Source of the DNA: an uncultured Clostridia bacterium
GTDB taxonomy: Bacteria; Bacillota; Clostridia; Christensenellales; Borkfalkiaceae
DNA length: 5,088 nucleotides
Assembly (NCBI GenBank): GCA_904501815.1
Contig: CAJGCN010000087.1
Coordinates: 1 to 5,088, forward strand
Direction of reading: 5' to 3'
The notes under the pieces are model-generated. The model was given only the letters and a program-made list of their open reading frames with translations, was not told where the DNA came from and did not search any database. Positions 1 to 5,088 of the stretch are shown here, one piece after another; position 1 is the first letter of the stretch; each line of letters starts with the position of its first letter. A program made the translations under genes and the position numbers.

Positions 1-743
1 AAACCGCTGTATACGATTTTGTCTTGATTTTTAACGGTTAAGCAGACGTTTTTTAAGGATAAACCTTGCAAATTTTTATGCGTAGCGCCAACGAGATTTA
101 TCCCACAAAGCCCGCTTTTTAAAGGAATTATCGTATGCCCAAGCTCGCTTGCAAAGCGATATCCGTCCCCCGTTGACCCCGTCGTAGGATAACTCATTCC
201 ACCCGTTGCAATCACTACGCAATCGCAATTATATTCCTTTTTGTCTGTTTGCACGCCTACTATGCGACACATAGGTATTATGCCACGCGTAGAACATTGA
301 CTTATATCAGACATAGGTATTATATTTGGCATAGTAATTAGTTTAACGACTTTTTCGTTTAAACGAATGACTACGCCTTCTTGTTTACAGGCTTTTTCTA
401 ACGTTTTCGTCACGTCGCTTGCGTGATCGGACGAAGGAAAAACTCTATTTCCCCTTTCCGTTTTAATAGATAAACCTTGTTCTTCAAAGAAATTCATTAC
501 GCTTTGCGGGGAATAGGCATATAAAGAGCCTTTTAGAAATTTCTCACCCCGAACGACGTTTTGCATAAAATCTTCAATCGACGTATCGTTCGTGAAATTA
601 CATCTGCCTTTCCCCGTGATATAAATTTTTTTACCGAGCTTTTCGTTTTTTTCGATTAAGATAACCGAATGACCGTTTTTCGCCGCCGAATACGCCGCCA
701 TCATTCCAGCTGCTCCTCCGCCGATTACGCATACTTGTTTCAT
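1..743 (-). CDS. HI0933/BaiN-family FAD-dependent oxidoreductase, N-terminal part (3' end beyond window)
   Basis: This open frame starts with ATG at 743 and has no stop before the window edge, giving 247 residues. The family usually has about 400, so roughly the last 150 are missing. The start is supported by GAGGG seven bases upstream. The protein opens with a dinucleotide-binding fold (VCVIGGGAAGMMAA, residues 4-17, then an acidic strand end LIEKNEKLGKK). Next comes the family signature TGKGRCNFTN (about 43-52), and ATGG..YPTTGSTGDGY lies at about 180-197. The stretch LQGLSLKNVCL near the cut end is also typical. The family (Pfam HI0933_like) contains flavoproteins often labelled 'aminoacetone oxidase family' or NAD(P)/FAD-dependent oxidoreductase; BaiN, a bile-acid dehydroxylation enzyme, is one characterised relative. 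The substrate cannot be read from the sequence. An ATA-rich segment at about residues 137-160 looks inserted. The gene follows the decarboxylase operon's terminator and probably has its own promoter. Confidence 0.9.
   Translation of the reverse strand, partial: MKQVCVIGGGAAGMMAAYSAAKNGHSVILIEKNEKLGKKIYITGKGRCNFTNDTSIEDFMQNVVRGEKFLKGSLYAYSPQSVMNFFEEQGLSIKTERGNRVFPSSDHASDVTKTLEKACKQEGVVIRLNEKVVKLITMPNIIPMSDISQCSTRGIIPMCRIVGVQTDKKEYNCDCVVIATGGMSYPTTGSTGDGYRFASELGHTIIPLKSGLCGINLVGATHKNLQGLSLKNVCLTVKNQDKIVYSG
262..337 (-). repeat. ATA-rich segment with 13-bp in-frame direct repeat inside the flavoprotein gene
   Basis: The 13-mer acataggtattat occurs at 269-281 and again at 311-323, exactly 42 bp (14 codons) apart. 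Both copies therefore encode Ile-Ile-Pro-Met in the flavoprotein, at residues 141-144 and 155-158. The surrounding stretch uses the Ile codon ATA six times in about 23 codons, which looks unlike the rest of the gene and the neighbouring operon. It lies just before the strand leading to the conserved ATGG motif, where family members usually have a short variable hairpin. A duplication or small in-frame insertion is my inference; the repeat itself is directly visible. Confidence 0.7.
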
Positions 744-750
744 ACTAATT

Positions 751-755
751 CCCTC
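751..755 (-). promoter_or_regulatory. Ribosome binding site of the flavoprotein gene
   Basis: The minus strand reads GAGGG, then seven bases, then ATG at 743. This is good Shine-Dalgarno spacing and fixes the start chosen for the HI0933/BaiN-family gene. Confidence 0.75.
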
Positions 756-766
756 GTTTTTATACT

Positions 767-793
767 CGTATATTTCCCCGTTTAAATAAACAA
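767..793 (-). promoter_or_regulatory. Weak candidate promoter for the flavoprotein gene
   Basis: On the minus strand TTGTTT (793-788) is followed 15 bases later by TATACG (772-767), about 24 bases before the start codon. It lies after the operon terminator, where a promoter for the next gene would be expected. The spacing is shorter than the usual 17, and the region is so AT-rich that other pairings are possible. This is a tentative reading. Confidence 0.25.
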
Positions 794-800
794 ATAAATA

Positions 801-837
801 TGTTTCACATAATTTGTTTCACATTAAATTGTTTTAT
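801..837. repeat. Direct octamer repeat, pair A (TGTTTCAC x2 plus one degenerate copy)
   Basis: TGTTTCAC lies at 801-808 and 815-822, 14 bp apart start to start. In both copies AT follows the octamer. A degenerate third copy, TGTTTTAT, starts 15 bp further on at 830-837. All copies face the same way; on the minus (coding) strand they read GTGAAACA. The cluster lies between the operon terminator and the flavoprotein start, so it could bind a regulator. The octamer equals one half of the palindromic parS consensus of ParB, but no inverted partner is present. Confidence 0.6.
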
Positions 838-858
838 CGCATAAATAGAACTAAATAG

Positions 859-899
859 AAATTTACGCAACCGATTTTTAAGTACGGTTGCGTAAATTT
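859..899 (-). terminator. Rho-independent-type terminator of the decarboxylase operon
   Basis: The arms aaatttacgcaaccg (859-873) and cggttgcgtaaattt (885-899) are perfect 15-bp inverted repeats around an 11-base loop. Read on the minus strand, the hairpin follows the stop codon of the last operon gene by about 47 bases. It is followed by a pyrimidine- and T-rich tail (TTTCTATTTAGTTCTATTTAT, running down to about 841). The outer six pairs are all A-T and the inner nine are GC-richer. The plus-strand flank has no clear T-run, so it most likely serves the minus-strand operon. A protein-binding palindrome is possible but less likely. Confidence 0.72.
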
Positions 900-903
900 A
901 CAT

Positions 904-925
904 TGTTTCACGATTTTTGTTTCAC
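904..925. repeat. Direct octamer repeat, pair B (TGTTTCAC x2)
   Basis: TGTTTCAC lies at 904-911 and 918-925, again exactly 14 bp apart and in the same orientation as pair A. The pair sits between the stop codon of the last operon gene and the terminator hairpin, so the hairpin is bracketed by one pair on each side. The spacers differ (ATAATT in pair A, GATTTT in pair B), so only the octamers and their spacing look conserved. No coding frame explains them. Confidence 0.6.
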
Positions 926-946
926 TGCGTTTTTATCTCGTAGTGA

Positions 947-2386
947 TTATACAGGATATACGCCGTTTTTGGAAAGGTCTTTATCAACGCCTTCCTTTTT
1001 TGCCATTCTCCATTTAAAATAATTTTCCGCTACTTGTTCAAATACCGCATAGGAAAGAACGTCTTCTTCTTTTTCGTAATAGCCTAAGTCGATAAGTTTT
1101 TGCTTAATCGATTCGTATTCGGGAGCAATCAAATCTGCGGGACGGCAAGTAATTCTTTCAGCGCCTTTAAGAACCTTTTCAGCAATTTCTTCATTTAAAG
1201 GCATCGGAAGCGTGCCGTATTTTCCTGCGAATAAGTCTTTGGTTTCTTTCGTCACCATTTTATATCTTTCACCCATTACGACGTTCATAACAGCTTGCGT
1301 ACCAACGATTTGCGAAGAAGGAGTGACGAGCGGAGGATAACCGCAATCCTTTCTAACGTTAGGAACTTCGGCAAGACATTCGGTAAATTTATCAATTTTA
1401 CCTGCTTTTTCAAGCTGATTGATAAGGTTGGAAAGCATACCGCCGGGAACTTGATATAAGAGCGTATTGATATCAATTCTCTTTGATTTTTCGTTGAGAA
1501 TTTTATCGTCCTTTAAGCGTTTTTCAACGCCCTTAAAATGTTCTACGATAGGCAACAATTTATTGATATCGATACCCGTATCGTATTGAGTTCCTTTAAG
1601 CGTTGCAACGAGCGGTTCGGTTGCAGGTTGGGAAGTACCGTTTCCGAGCGGAGAAAGCGCCGTATCGACGATATCCGCACCCGCTTGGATACACATAAGA
1701 TATACCATATCGCCCGTTCCGGACGTGTTGTGCGTATGCACGTGGATTTTCGTTTCGGGTTTTAACGCCGCACGGAGAGCTTTCACAAGGTCATACGCTT
1801 TGAAAGGAAGAAGCAAGTTCGCCATATCCTTTAAGCAGATGTTATCCGCGCCCATTTCTTCAAGTTGTTTTGCAAGTTTAACGTAGTAGTCGTTGTCGAA
1901 TACTTCTTTTCCGTTTACTTCTGCGCTCGTATAACAAATCGTCGCTTCACAAACCCCTCCGTATTTTTTAATCGCGCGCATAGAAACTTCCAAGTTTCTC
2001 GGGTCGTTTAACGCGTCGAACACACGAACGACACCAACGCCGTTTTCAACGGATTTTGCAACGAATTTTTCAACAACGTCGTCAGCGTAATGGCGATACC
2101 CGAGTAAGTTTTGTCCACGCAAAAGCATTTGAATAGGCGTTTTTAAATGCGCCTTTAACGTACGCAATCTTTCCCAAGGGTCTTCGTTTAAGAAACGTAA
2201 ACAAGAGTCAAACGTAGCCCCGCCCCACGCTTCAATCGAATAATAACCGATTTCGTCAAGTTGCTCTAAAACGGGAAGCATTTCTTCTATCTTCATTCTC
2301 GTCGCCGCTTGCGATTGATGCGCATCACGCAAAATCGTTTCGGTGAGCATTACTTTTTTCTTTTCATTTTTCATTTCCATAATCAT
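947..2386 (-). CDS. Oxaloacetate decarboxylase alpha-type / transcarboxylase 5S-type carboxyltransferase
   Basis: The 479-residue cytoplasmic carboxyltransferase of the OadA/PycB/5S family transfers CO2 between oxaloacetate (giving pyruvate) and biotin on a carrier protein. The TIM barrel begins with the hallmark ETILRDAHQSQAATRM (residues 16-31), where D21 is the expected metal ligand. Then follow WGGATFDSCLRFLNEDPWERL (54-74), LLRGQNLLGYRHYADD (88-103), the carbamylated-lysine candidate K186 in NICLKDMANLL, and H217/H219 in VHTHNTSGTGD. The conserved PycB-like C-terminal region (YQVPGGMLSNL, then PSSQIVGTQAV at 356-366) is also present. No biotinyl domain follows, matching the free-standing 5S subunit (about 500 residues) rather than fused OadA; the carrier is encoded two genes upstream. 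GAGAGG precedes ATG at 2386 by only four bases, and the in-frame ATG two codons later (ten bases) is an alternative start. It lies 11 bases after the beta subunit and is the last gene before the terminator. Confidence 0.93.
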   Translation of the reverse strand: MIMEMKNEKKKVMLTETILRDAHQSQAATRMKIEEMLPVLEQLDEIGYYSIEAWGGATFDSCLRFLNEDPWERLRTLKAHLKTPIQMLLRGQNLLGYRHYADDVVEKFVAKSVENGVGVVRVFDALNDPRNLEVSMRAIKKYGGVCEATICYTSAEVNGKEVFDNDYYVKLAKQLEEMGADNICLKDMANLLLPFKAYDLVKALRAALKPETKIHVHTHNTSGTGDMVYLMCIQAGADIVDTALSPLGNGTSQPATEPLVATLKGTQYDTGIDINKLLPIVEHFKGVEKRLKDDKILNEKSKRIDINTLLYQVPGGMLSNLINQLEKAGKIDKFTECLAEVPNVRKDCGYPPLVTPSSQIVGTQAVMNVVMGERYKMVTKETKDLFAGKYGTLPMPLNEEIAEKVLKGAERITCRPADLIAPEYESIKQKLIDLGYYEKEEDVLSYAVFEQVAENYFKWRMAKKEGVDKDLSKNGVYPV

Positions 2387-2397
2387 TTTACCTCTCG

Positions 2398-3579
2398 TTA
2401 AATAATCGACAGTAAGAAGCCTGCCGCAATCGCAGAACCGATAACACCCGCCACGTTAGGACCCATTGCGTGCATTAAAAGGTGGTTATTCGGGTCGTTT
2501 TCACGCCCTACGTCTTCGGATATACGCGCCGCCATCGGAACGGCTGACACGCCTGCGCTACCGATAAGCGGGTTAATTTTTCCTTTAGAAAGTTTACACA
2601 TCAATCTGCCCATTAAAAGACCGCCAACCGTTCCGAAGCAGAAGGCAACAAGCCCAAGCAAAATAATGCCAAGCGTTCCAAGCGTTAAGAAAGTGTTTCC
2701 ATACGCTTTGCAACCAACGGAAATTCCCAAGAAAATCGTGACGGTGTTCATAAGCCCGTTTTGCGCCTGCGAAGAAAGTCTGTCGCATACGCCCGATTCC
2801 TTCAACAAGTTTCCGAGCATCAACATACCAAGAAGCGGAACTGCATCAGGAAGCAATACGCCTACGACGAGCGTGACCACAATGGGGAATACGATTTTTT
2901 CTAATTTGCTCACTTGACGAAGAGGCTTCATTTTTATCGTGCGTTCTTTTTTGGGTACGAGCAAGCGCATAAGCGGTTTTTGGATAATGGGAATTAACGC
3001 CATATACGAATATGCCGCAACCGCAATCGCAGAAAGCAAATCTTCGTTCGTGAATTTAGACATCATTTGCGTGACGTAAATAGCCGTAGGACCGTCTGCC
3101 CCGCCGATAATCGCAATCGAGCAAGCCGCCGCAAGGTCGAAGCCAATCACAACCGCGCCAATTAAGGTTAAAAAGATACCAAGCTGTGCCGCCGCACCGA
3201 TAAGCATACTTTTCGGGTTAGAAATCAACGGCCCGAAATCGGTCATAGCCCCGATACCTAAGAAAATCAAAGGCGGATAAATAACTTCTTCCACGCCGTA
3301 GAAGAGATACCATAAAAGTCCCCTGCTATCCTTGCTGACTTCATAATAACTATGTGCATCCCCCCAGAGAATATCGTGTGCGCCAGGAAGATTGATTAAG
3401 AACATACCAAACGCAATCGGCAACAATAAAAGCGGTTCAAACTTTTTGACAATCGCAAGGTATATTAAAACGAAAGAGATAAGGAGCATTACGTAATTTT
3501 CCCAGCTTCCGTTTGCAAGCCCCGACGATTCCCATAAACGAGTGAACATTTCGCCGACACCGAGTAAATTTTGTGTCAT
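2398..3579 (-). CDS. Sodium ion-translocating decarboxylase beta subunit (OadB/MmdB/GcdB family)
   Basis: This 393-residue polytopic membrane protein decarboxylates carboxybiotin and couples the reaction to Na+ export. Hydrophobic helices run through nearly the whole length. Conserved family motifs are in order: VEEVIYPPLIFLGIGAMTDFGPL (about 96-118), IIGGADGPTAIYVT (157-170) with the Na+/proton-site aspartate D162, VAAYSYMALIPIIQKP (187-202), and SAGVSAVPMAARISEDVG (341-358). Near the C-terminus is MGPNVAGVIGSAIAAG (372-387) with N375 and S382, counterparts of essential residues in the Klebsiella subunit. Length is normal for the family. The start is chosen at ATG (3579), seven bases after AGGAG; a TTG directly before it (3582) is only four bases from that site and is a less likely start. 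The gene follows the biotin carrier by 15 bases. Family members use oxaloacetate, methylmalonyl-CoA, glutaconyl-CoA or malonyl carriers as CO2 source, so substrate must come from the partner carboxyltransferases. Confidence 0.95.
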   Translation of the reverse strand: MTQNLLGVGEMFTRLWESSGLANGSWENYVMLLISFVLIYLAIVKKFEPLLLLPIAFGMFLINLPGAHDILWGDAHSYYEVSKDSRGLLWYLFYGVEEVIYPPLIFLGIGAMTDFGPLISNPKSMLIGAAAQLGIFLTLIGAVVIGFDLAAACSIAIIGGADGPTAIYVTQMMSKFTNEDLLSAIAVAAYSYMALIPIIQKPLMRLLVPKKERTIKMKPLRQVSKLEKIVFPIVVTLVVGVLLPDAVPLLGMLMLGNLLKESGVCDRLSSQAQNGLMNTVTIFLGISVGCKAYGNTFLTLGTLGIILLGLVAFCFGTVGGLLMGRLMCKLSKGKINPLIGSAGVSAVPMAARISEDVGRENDPNNHLLMHAMGPNVAGVIGSAIAAGFLLSII

Positions 3580-3594
3580 CAATATTCTCCTTTA

Positions 3595-3960
3595 TTAGCC
3601 GATTACCGCAAGTACGGAATCCGTTTCTACGTTCGCGCCTTTCGCTACGCAGAAAGAAACTTTACCGTCGCAAGGAGCAACGATATCGTTGTCCATTTTC
3701 ATTGCTTCTAATACGAGAATGGGCTGATCCTTTTTCACGGAAGCGCCTTCCGCAACTAAAAGATTTTTAATAAGACCGGGAAAGGGAGAAAGTACCTTTT
3801 CGCCGTTTGCGGGCGCAGCTGCTTTGGGTGCAGGTGCGGGAGTTGCTACAGGTGCAGCAACGGGCGTTGCCACCGCTACGGGCGCGGATGCGCTTACCCC
3901 TACTTCTTCTACGCCTACTTCATAGTTTTTACCGTTTACCGTTATAATAAAATTACGCAT
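3595..3960 (-). CDS. Biotin carboxyl carrier protein (gamma/1.3S-type, biotin/lipoyl attachment)
   Basis: This 121-residue carrier holds the biotin that shuttles CO2 between the carboxyltransferases and the membrane pump. A short N-terminal strand region (1-20, FIITVNGKNYEVGVEEV) resembles that of the propionibacterial 1.3S subunit and Na+-decarboxylase carriers. A flexible Ala/Pro/Val linker follows (about 25-52). The C-terminal biotinyl domain (about 57-121) contains the attachment motif EAMKMD with biotinyl-lysine K88. The usual PMPG turn is PFPG (59-62) here, a mild variation. Translation starts at ATG (3960), seven to eight bases after AAGGAG; that Shine-Dalgarno overlaps the stop codon of the preceding gamma gene (TAAGGAG), favouring translational coupling. 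It is one of the clearest ribosome binding sites in the operon, consistent with a need for ample carrier, although that is inference. Confidence 0.95.
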   Translation of the reverse strand: MRNFIITVNGKNYEVGVEEVGVSASAPVAVATPVAAPVATPAPAPKAAAPANGEKVLSPFPGLIKNLLVAEGASVKKDQPILVLEAMKMDNDIVAPCDGKVSFCVAKGANVETDSVLAVIG

Positions 3961-3972
3961 AATTTTTTCTCC

Positions 3973-4326
3973 TTATAATTTCTTAATTCTTTTTACCGTA
4001 AATTCACATTTTCTGTTTTGCTTTGAATAATACGCCATAAGCGCGGCTGTAATCACCGCAACCGTTTCATCGGAAATCTCGTCGTTCTGCGAAGCATTTG
4101 CGGGAATTTCCGCTTTCGGTTCTTCCTTTTTCTTTGCGGGTTTATTCGTTGCAAACGCCATAATTTTGCCGACTGCCCAAACAACGAAAATCAAGAACGC
4201 AATCCCGATAAACACAACGAGAAAGCCGAGCAACGCATACAGAGCCACTTCGCCAAAAGGTACGTCGTCTTTTGGATAGCCTTTCGCCGCAAGGTCAGCG
4301 GATACTTTTAATAATTGATTTAACAT
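3973..4326 (-). CDS. OadG-like gamma subunit of the sodium-pumping decarboxylase
   Basis: This 117-residue protein has one strong membrane helix (about residues 27-54, rich in Leu, Val, Ile and Phe). A basic and Pro/Ala-rich linker follows (about 61-80, PAKKKEEPKAE). The conserved OadG-type C-terminal segment is at about 85-117: SDETVAVITAALMAYYSK followed by a short strand ending FTVKRIKKL. In known pumps the gamma subunit anchors and assembles the carboxyltransferase on the beta subunit. Relative to Klebsiella OadG it has no histidine cluster for zinc, and C107 is its only cysteine. The extra 25 residues before the helix are amphipathic and may sit outside the membrane or act as an uncleaved anchor lead. 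ATG (4326) lies 12 bases after the stop of the upstream gene, and its ribosome site (AAGGCGGTG) overlaps that stop. Identification rests on size, topology, C-terminal pattern and operon position. Confidence 0.87.
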   Translation of the reverse strand: MLNQLLKVSADLAAKGYPKDDVPFGEVALYALLGFLVVFIGIAFLIFVVWAVGKIMAFATNKPAKKKEEPKAEIPANASQNDEISDETVAVITAALMAYYSKQNRKCEFTVKRIKKL

Positions 4327-4338
4327 ATTTTCACCGCC

Positions 4339-5088
4339 TTAGTCCATCAACATTTGAAGGGCGGAAATAATATATTGTCTTACGAACTCAGGCTCGATAA
4401 TTGCGTCGATATAACCGTTTTTCGCCGCGTGTACGGGATCGGAATTCTCGTCTGCATATCTTGCCGCGAGAACTGCTTTATCTGCTTTTTCTTCGCCAAA
4501 TTCAATCGTTGCGCCTTGTACGCTGTCGAAAAGCGCGATTTTACCGTTTGCAAACGCACAGGTATAATCAAAGCCCACTGATTTGGAAGCAAACAAGGAA
4601 TAGCCAAGCCCGATTGCTTTTTTATAAACGACGGAAATTTTTGGCGCGGTGATTAAATCCAACGCATCTAAATATTCCGCAATTTCTTTCATCACGCGAC
4701 TGTTGTTCGCGCAAGAACAAGGACAAATCCCAAGCGTATCGGTAAAGCAAACGAAAGGCAAGCTTGCTAAGCGCGCAAACTCTACGAAATCCTTAATCTT
4801 CGCCATTTTCGAAGCGGTAAGAGATACCCCTTCTTTTTCACTATCAAAAACGAGTGCCGCAACGGAAATCCCGCCGATACGGCAAAGCAGGGTTTTTACG
4901 TCCTTTTCATAGCCTGCGCCGATTTCTACTGCGTTTTCAAACACGGCGGAAAGTGCTTTTGCATTCGAACCGTCGTTAAGTTCGGGAACGGTAGTATTCA
5001 AGTCAGCATCTACGACGGGTACTTCCACTAATTCCACTAATTCGCTGATTTTTTCACGAACGGCAACCAAGTCGTTCACGACGAAAGA
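4339..5088 (-). CDS. Divergent CoA-type carboxyltransferase (12S/MmdA/PccB superfamily), C-terminal part (5' end beyond window)
   Basis: The frame stays open to the window edge (249 residues visible). The in-frame GTG at 5079 is not taken as the start: residues upstream of it (Ser-Phe-Val) continue the pattern of the linker between the two crotonase-like halves (ND..AVREKISELVEL). Full-length relatives have about 500 residues, so about half is missing. Superfamily features visible are the linker with ..VPEL..; CRIGGISVAALV; the helix-strand FVEFARLASLPFVCFTDT; APKISVVYKKAIGLGYSLFASK; and the end pattern DPVHAAKNGYIDAIIEPEFVRQYI. The domain is unusually divergent. The normal PGF.PG..QE..G.IRHGAK stretch is replaced by LGICPCSCANNSRVMKEI. 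The GGAY/GGSY oxyanion region reads GLGY, and the usual Trp-Pro (YAWP) is absent. It could be an acyl-CoA carboxyltransferase with altered substrate, or a partly structural subunit. It begins the visible operon, 12 bases before the gamma gene. Confidence 0.82.
   Translation of the reverse strand, partial: SFVVNDLVAVREKISELVELVEVPVVDADLNTTVPELNDGSNAKALSAVFENAVEIGAGYEKDVKTLLCRIGGISVAALVFDSEKEGVSLTASKMAKIKDFVEFARLASLPFVCFTDTLGICPCSCANNSRVMKEIAEYLDALDLITAPKISVVYKKAIGLGYSLFASKSVGFDYTCAFANGKIALFDSVQGATIEFGEEKADKAVLAARYADENSDPVHAAKNGYIDAIIEPEFVRQYIISALQMLMD

Noticed and set aside
801..822. A ParB-binding parS site
   Set aside because: The octamer matches one half of parS, but the inverted second half (GTGAAACA directly adjoining on the same strand) is absent at every copy; the repeats are direct, not palindromic. 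Reported only as octamer repeats.
859..899. Insertion-sequence terminal inverted repeats or riboswitch
   Set aside because: The two arms are separated by only 11 bases with no transposase nearby, and the hairpin sits downstream of a stop codon with a T-rich tail, so a terminator explains it better.
801..925. CRISPR array
   Set aside because: The repeated unit is only 8 bp with 6-bp gaps, there are no spacers of uniform usual length, and no cas gene is present.
1538..1765. Plus-strand open frame of 75 codons
   Set aside because: It lies wholly antisense within the 5S-type carboxyltransferase, whose protein sequence is strongly conserved there; the predicted peptide is Arg-rich with no recognisable family and no ribosome site was seen.
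2666..2917. Plus-strand open frame of 83 codons
   Set aside because: Antisense shadow of the beta subunit gene, in a region that encodes conserved membrane helices on the minus strand; no promoter or known motif.
3810..3890. Ala/Pro-rich low-complexity stretch as a tandem repeat
   Set aside because: It is the ordinary flexible linker of biotin carrier proteins; the codons vary and no strict DNA repeat unit is visible.
4354..4912. Several overlapping short open frames on both strands
   Set aside because: All overlap the carboxyltransferase frame, which shows the recognisable superfamily pattern; the alternative peptides have biased, non-protein-like composition.

Overview
The window looks like chromosomal DNA from an anaerobic Gram-positive bacterium, most likely an uncultured member of the Clostridia. 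The evidence is moderate GC content, strong Shine-Dalgarno sequences (AGGAG, GAGGG), a tightly packed operon of a Na+-coupled biotin-dependent decarboxylase, and a BaiN/HI0933-type flavoprotein downstream. The lineage is inferred from gene content and style; no marker gene is present. Everything recognisable is on the minus strand, so transcription runs from position 5088 towards position 1.

Positions 5088 to 947 hold five genes in one polycistronic unit with gaps of only 11-15 nt. In transcription order they are: (1) the C-terminal half of a divergent CoA-type carboxyltransferase (12S/MmdA/PccB superfamily), cut by the window edge; (2) a small OadG-like gamma subunit with one membrane helix; (3) a free-standing biotin carboxyl carrier protein with an Ala/Pro linker and a biotinyl-lysine motif (EAMKMD); (4) the polytopic Na+-pumping beta subunit (OadB/MmdB family) with its conserved Na+/carboxybiotin residues; and (5) a 5S/PycB/OadA-type carboxyltransferase acting on oxaloacetate or pyruvate, without a fused biotin domain. 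Gene 5 should transfer CO2 between oxaloacetate/pyruvate and biotin on gene 3. Genes 2 and 4 should then decarboxylate carboxybiotin and export Na+. Gene 1 could give a second, acyl-CoA-side entry to the same carrier. The set therefore resembles a propionibacterial transcarboxylase (12S + 5S + 1.3S) placed on a Na+ pump. No ATP-dependent biotin carboxylase is visible.

Positions 744-946 are a 203-bp intergenic region. It holds a perfect 15-bp inverted repeat that fits the operon's terminator. On each side of this hairpin lies a pair of same-orientation octamers (TGTTTCAC on the plus strand), both pairs with a 14-bp repeat distance. The octamer equals half of the palindromic ParB-binding parS consensus, but no full palindrome is present. 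A weak candidate promoter and a good ribosome binding site precede the next gene.

Positions 1-743 hold the first 247 codons of a HI0933/BaiN-family FAD-dependent oxidoreductase, running off the left edge. It carries an unusual ATA-rich in-frame segment with a 13-bp direct repeat. The most interesting points are the two-carboxyltransferase Na+-pump operon, the loss of consensus motifs in the CoA-type carboxyltransferase (including a CPCSC cluster), and the paired octamers around the terminator.
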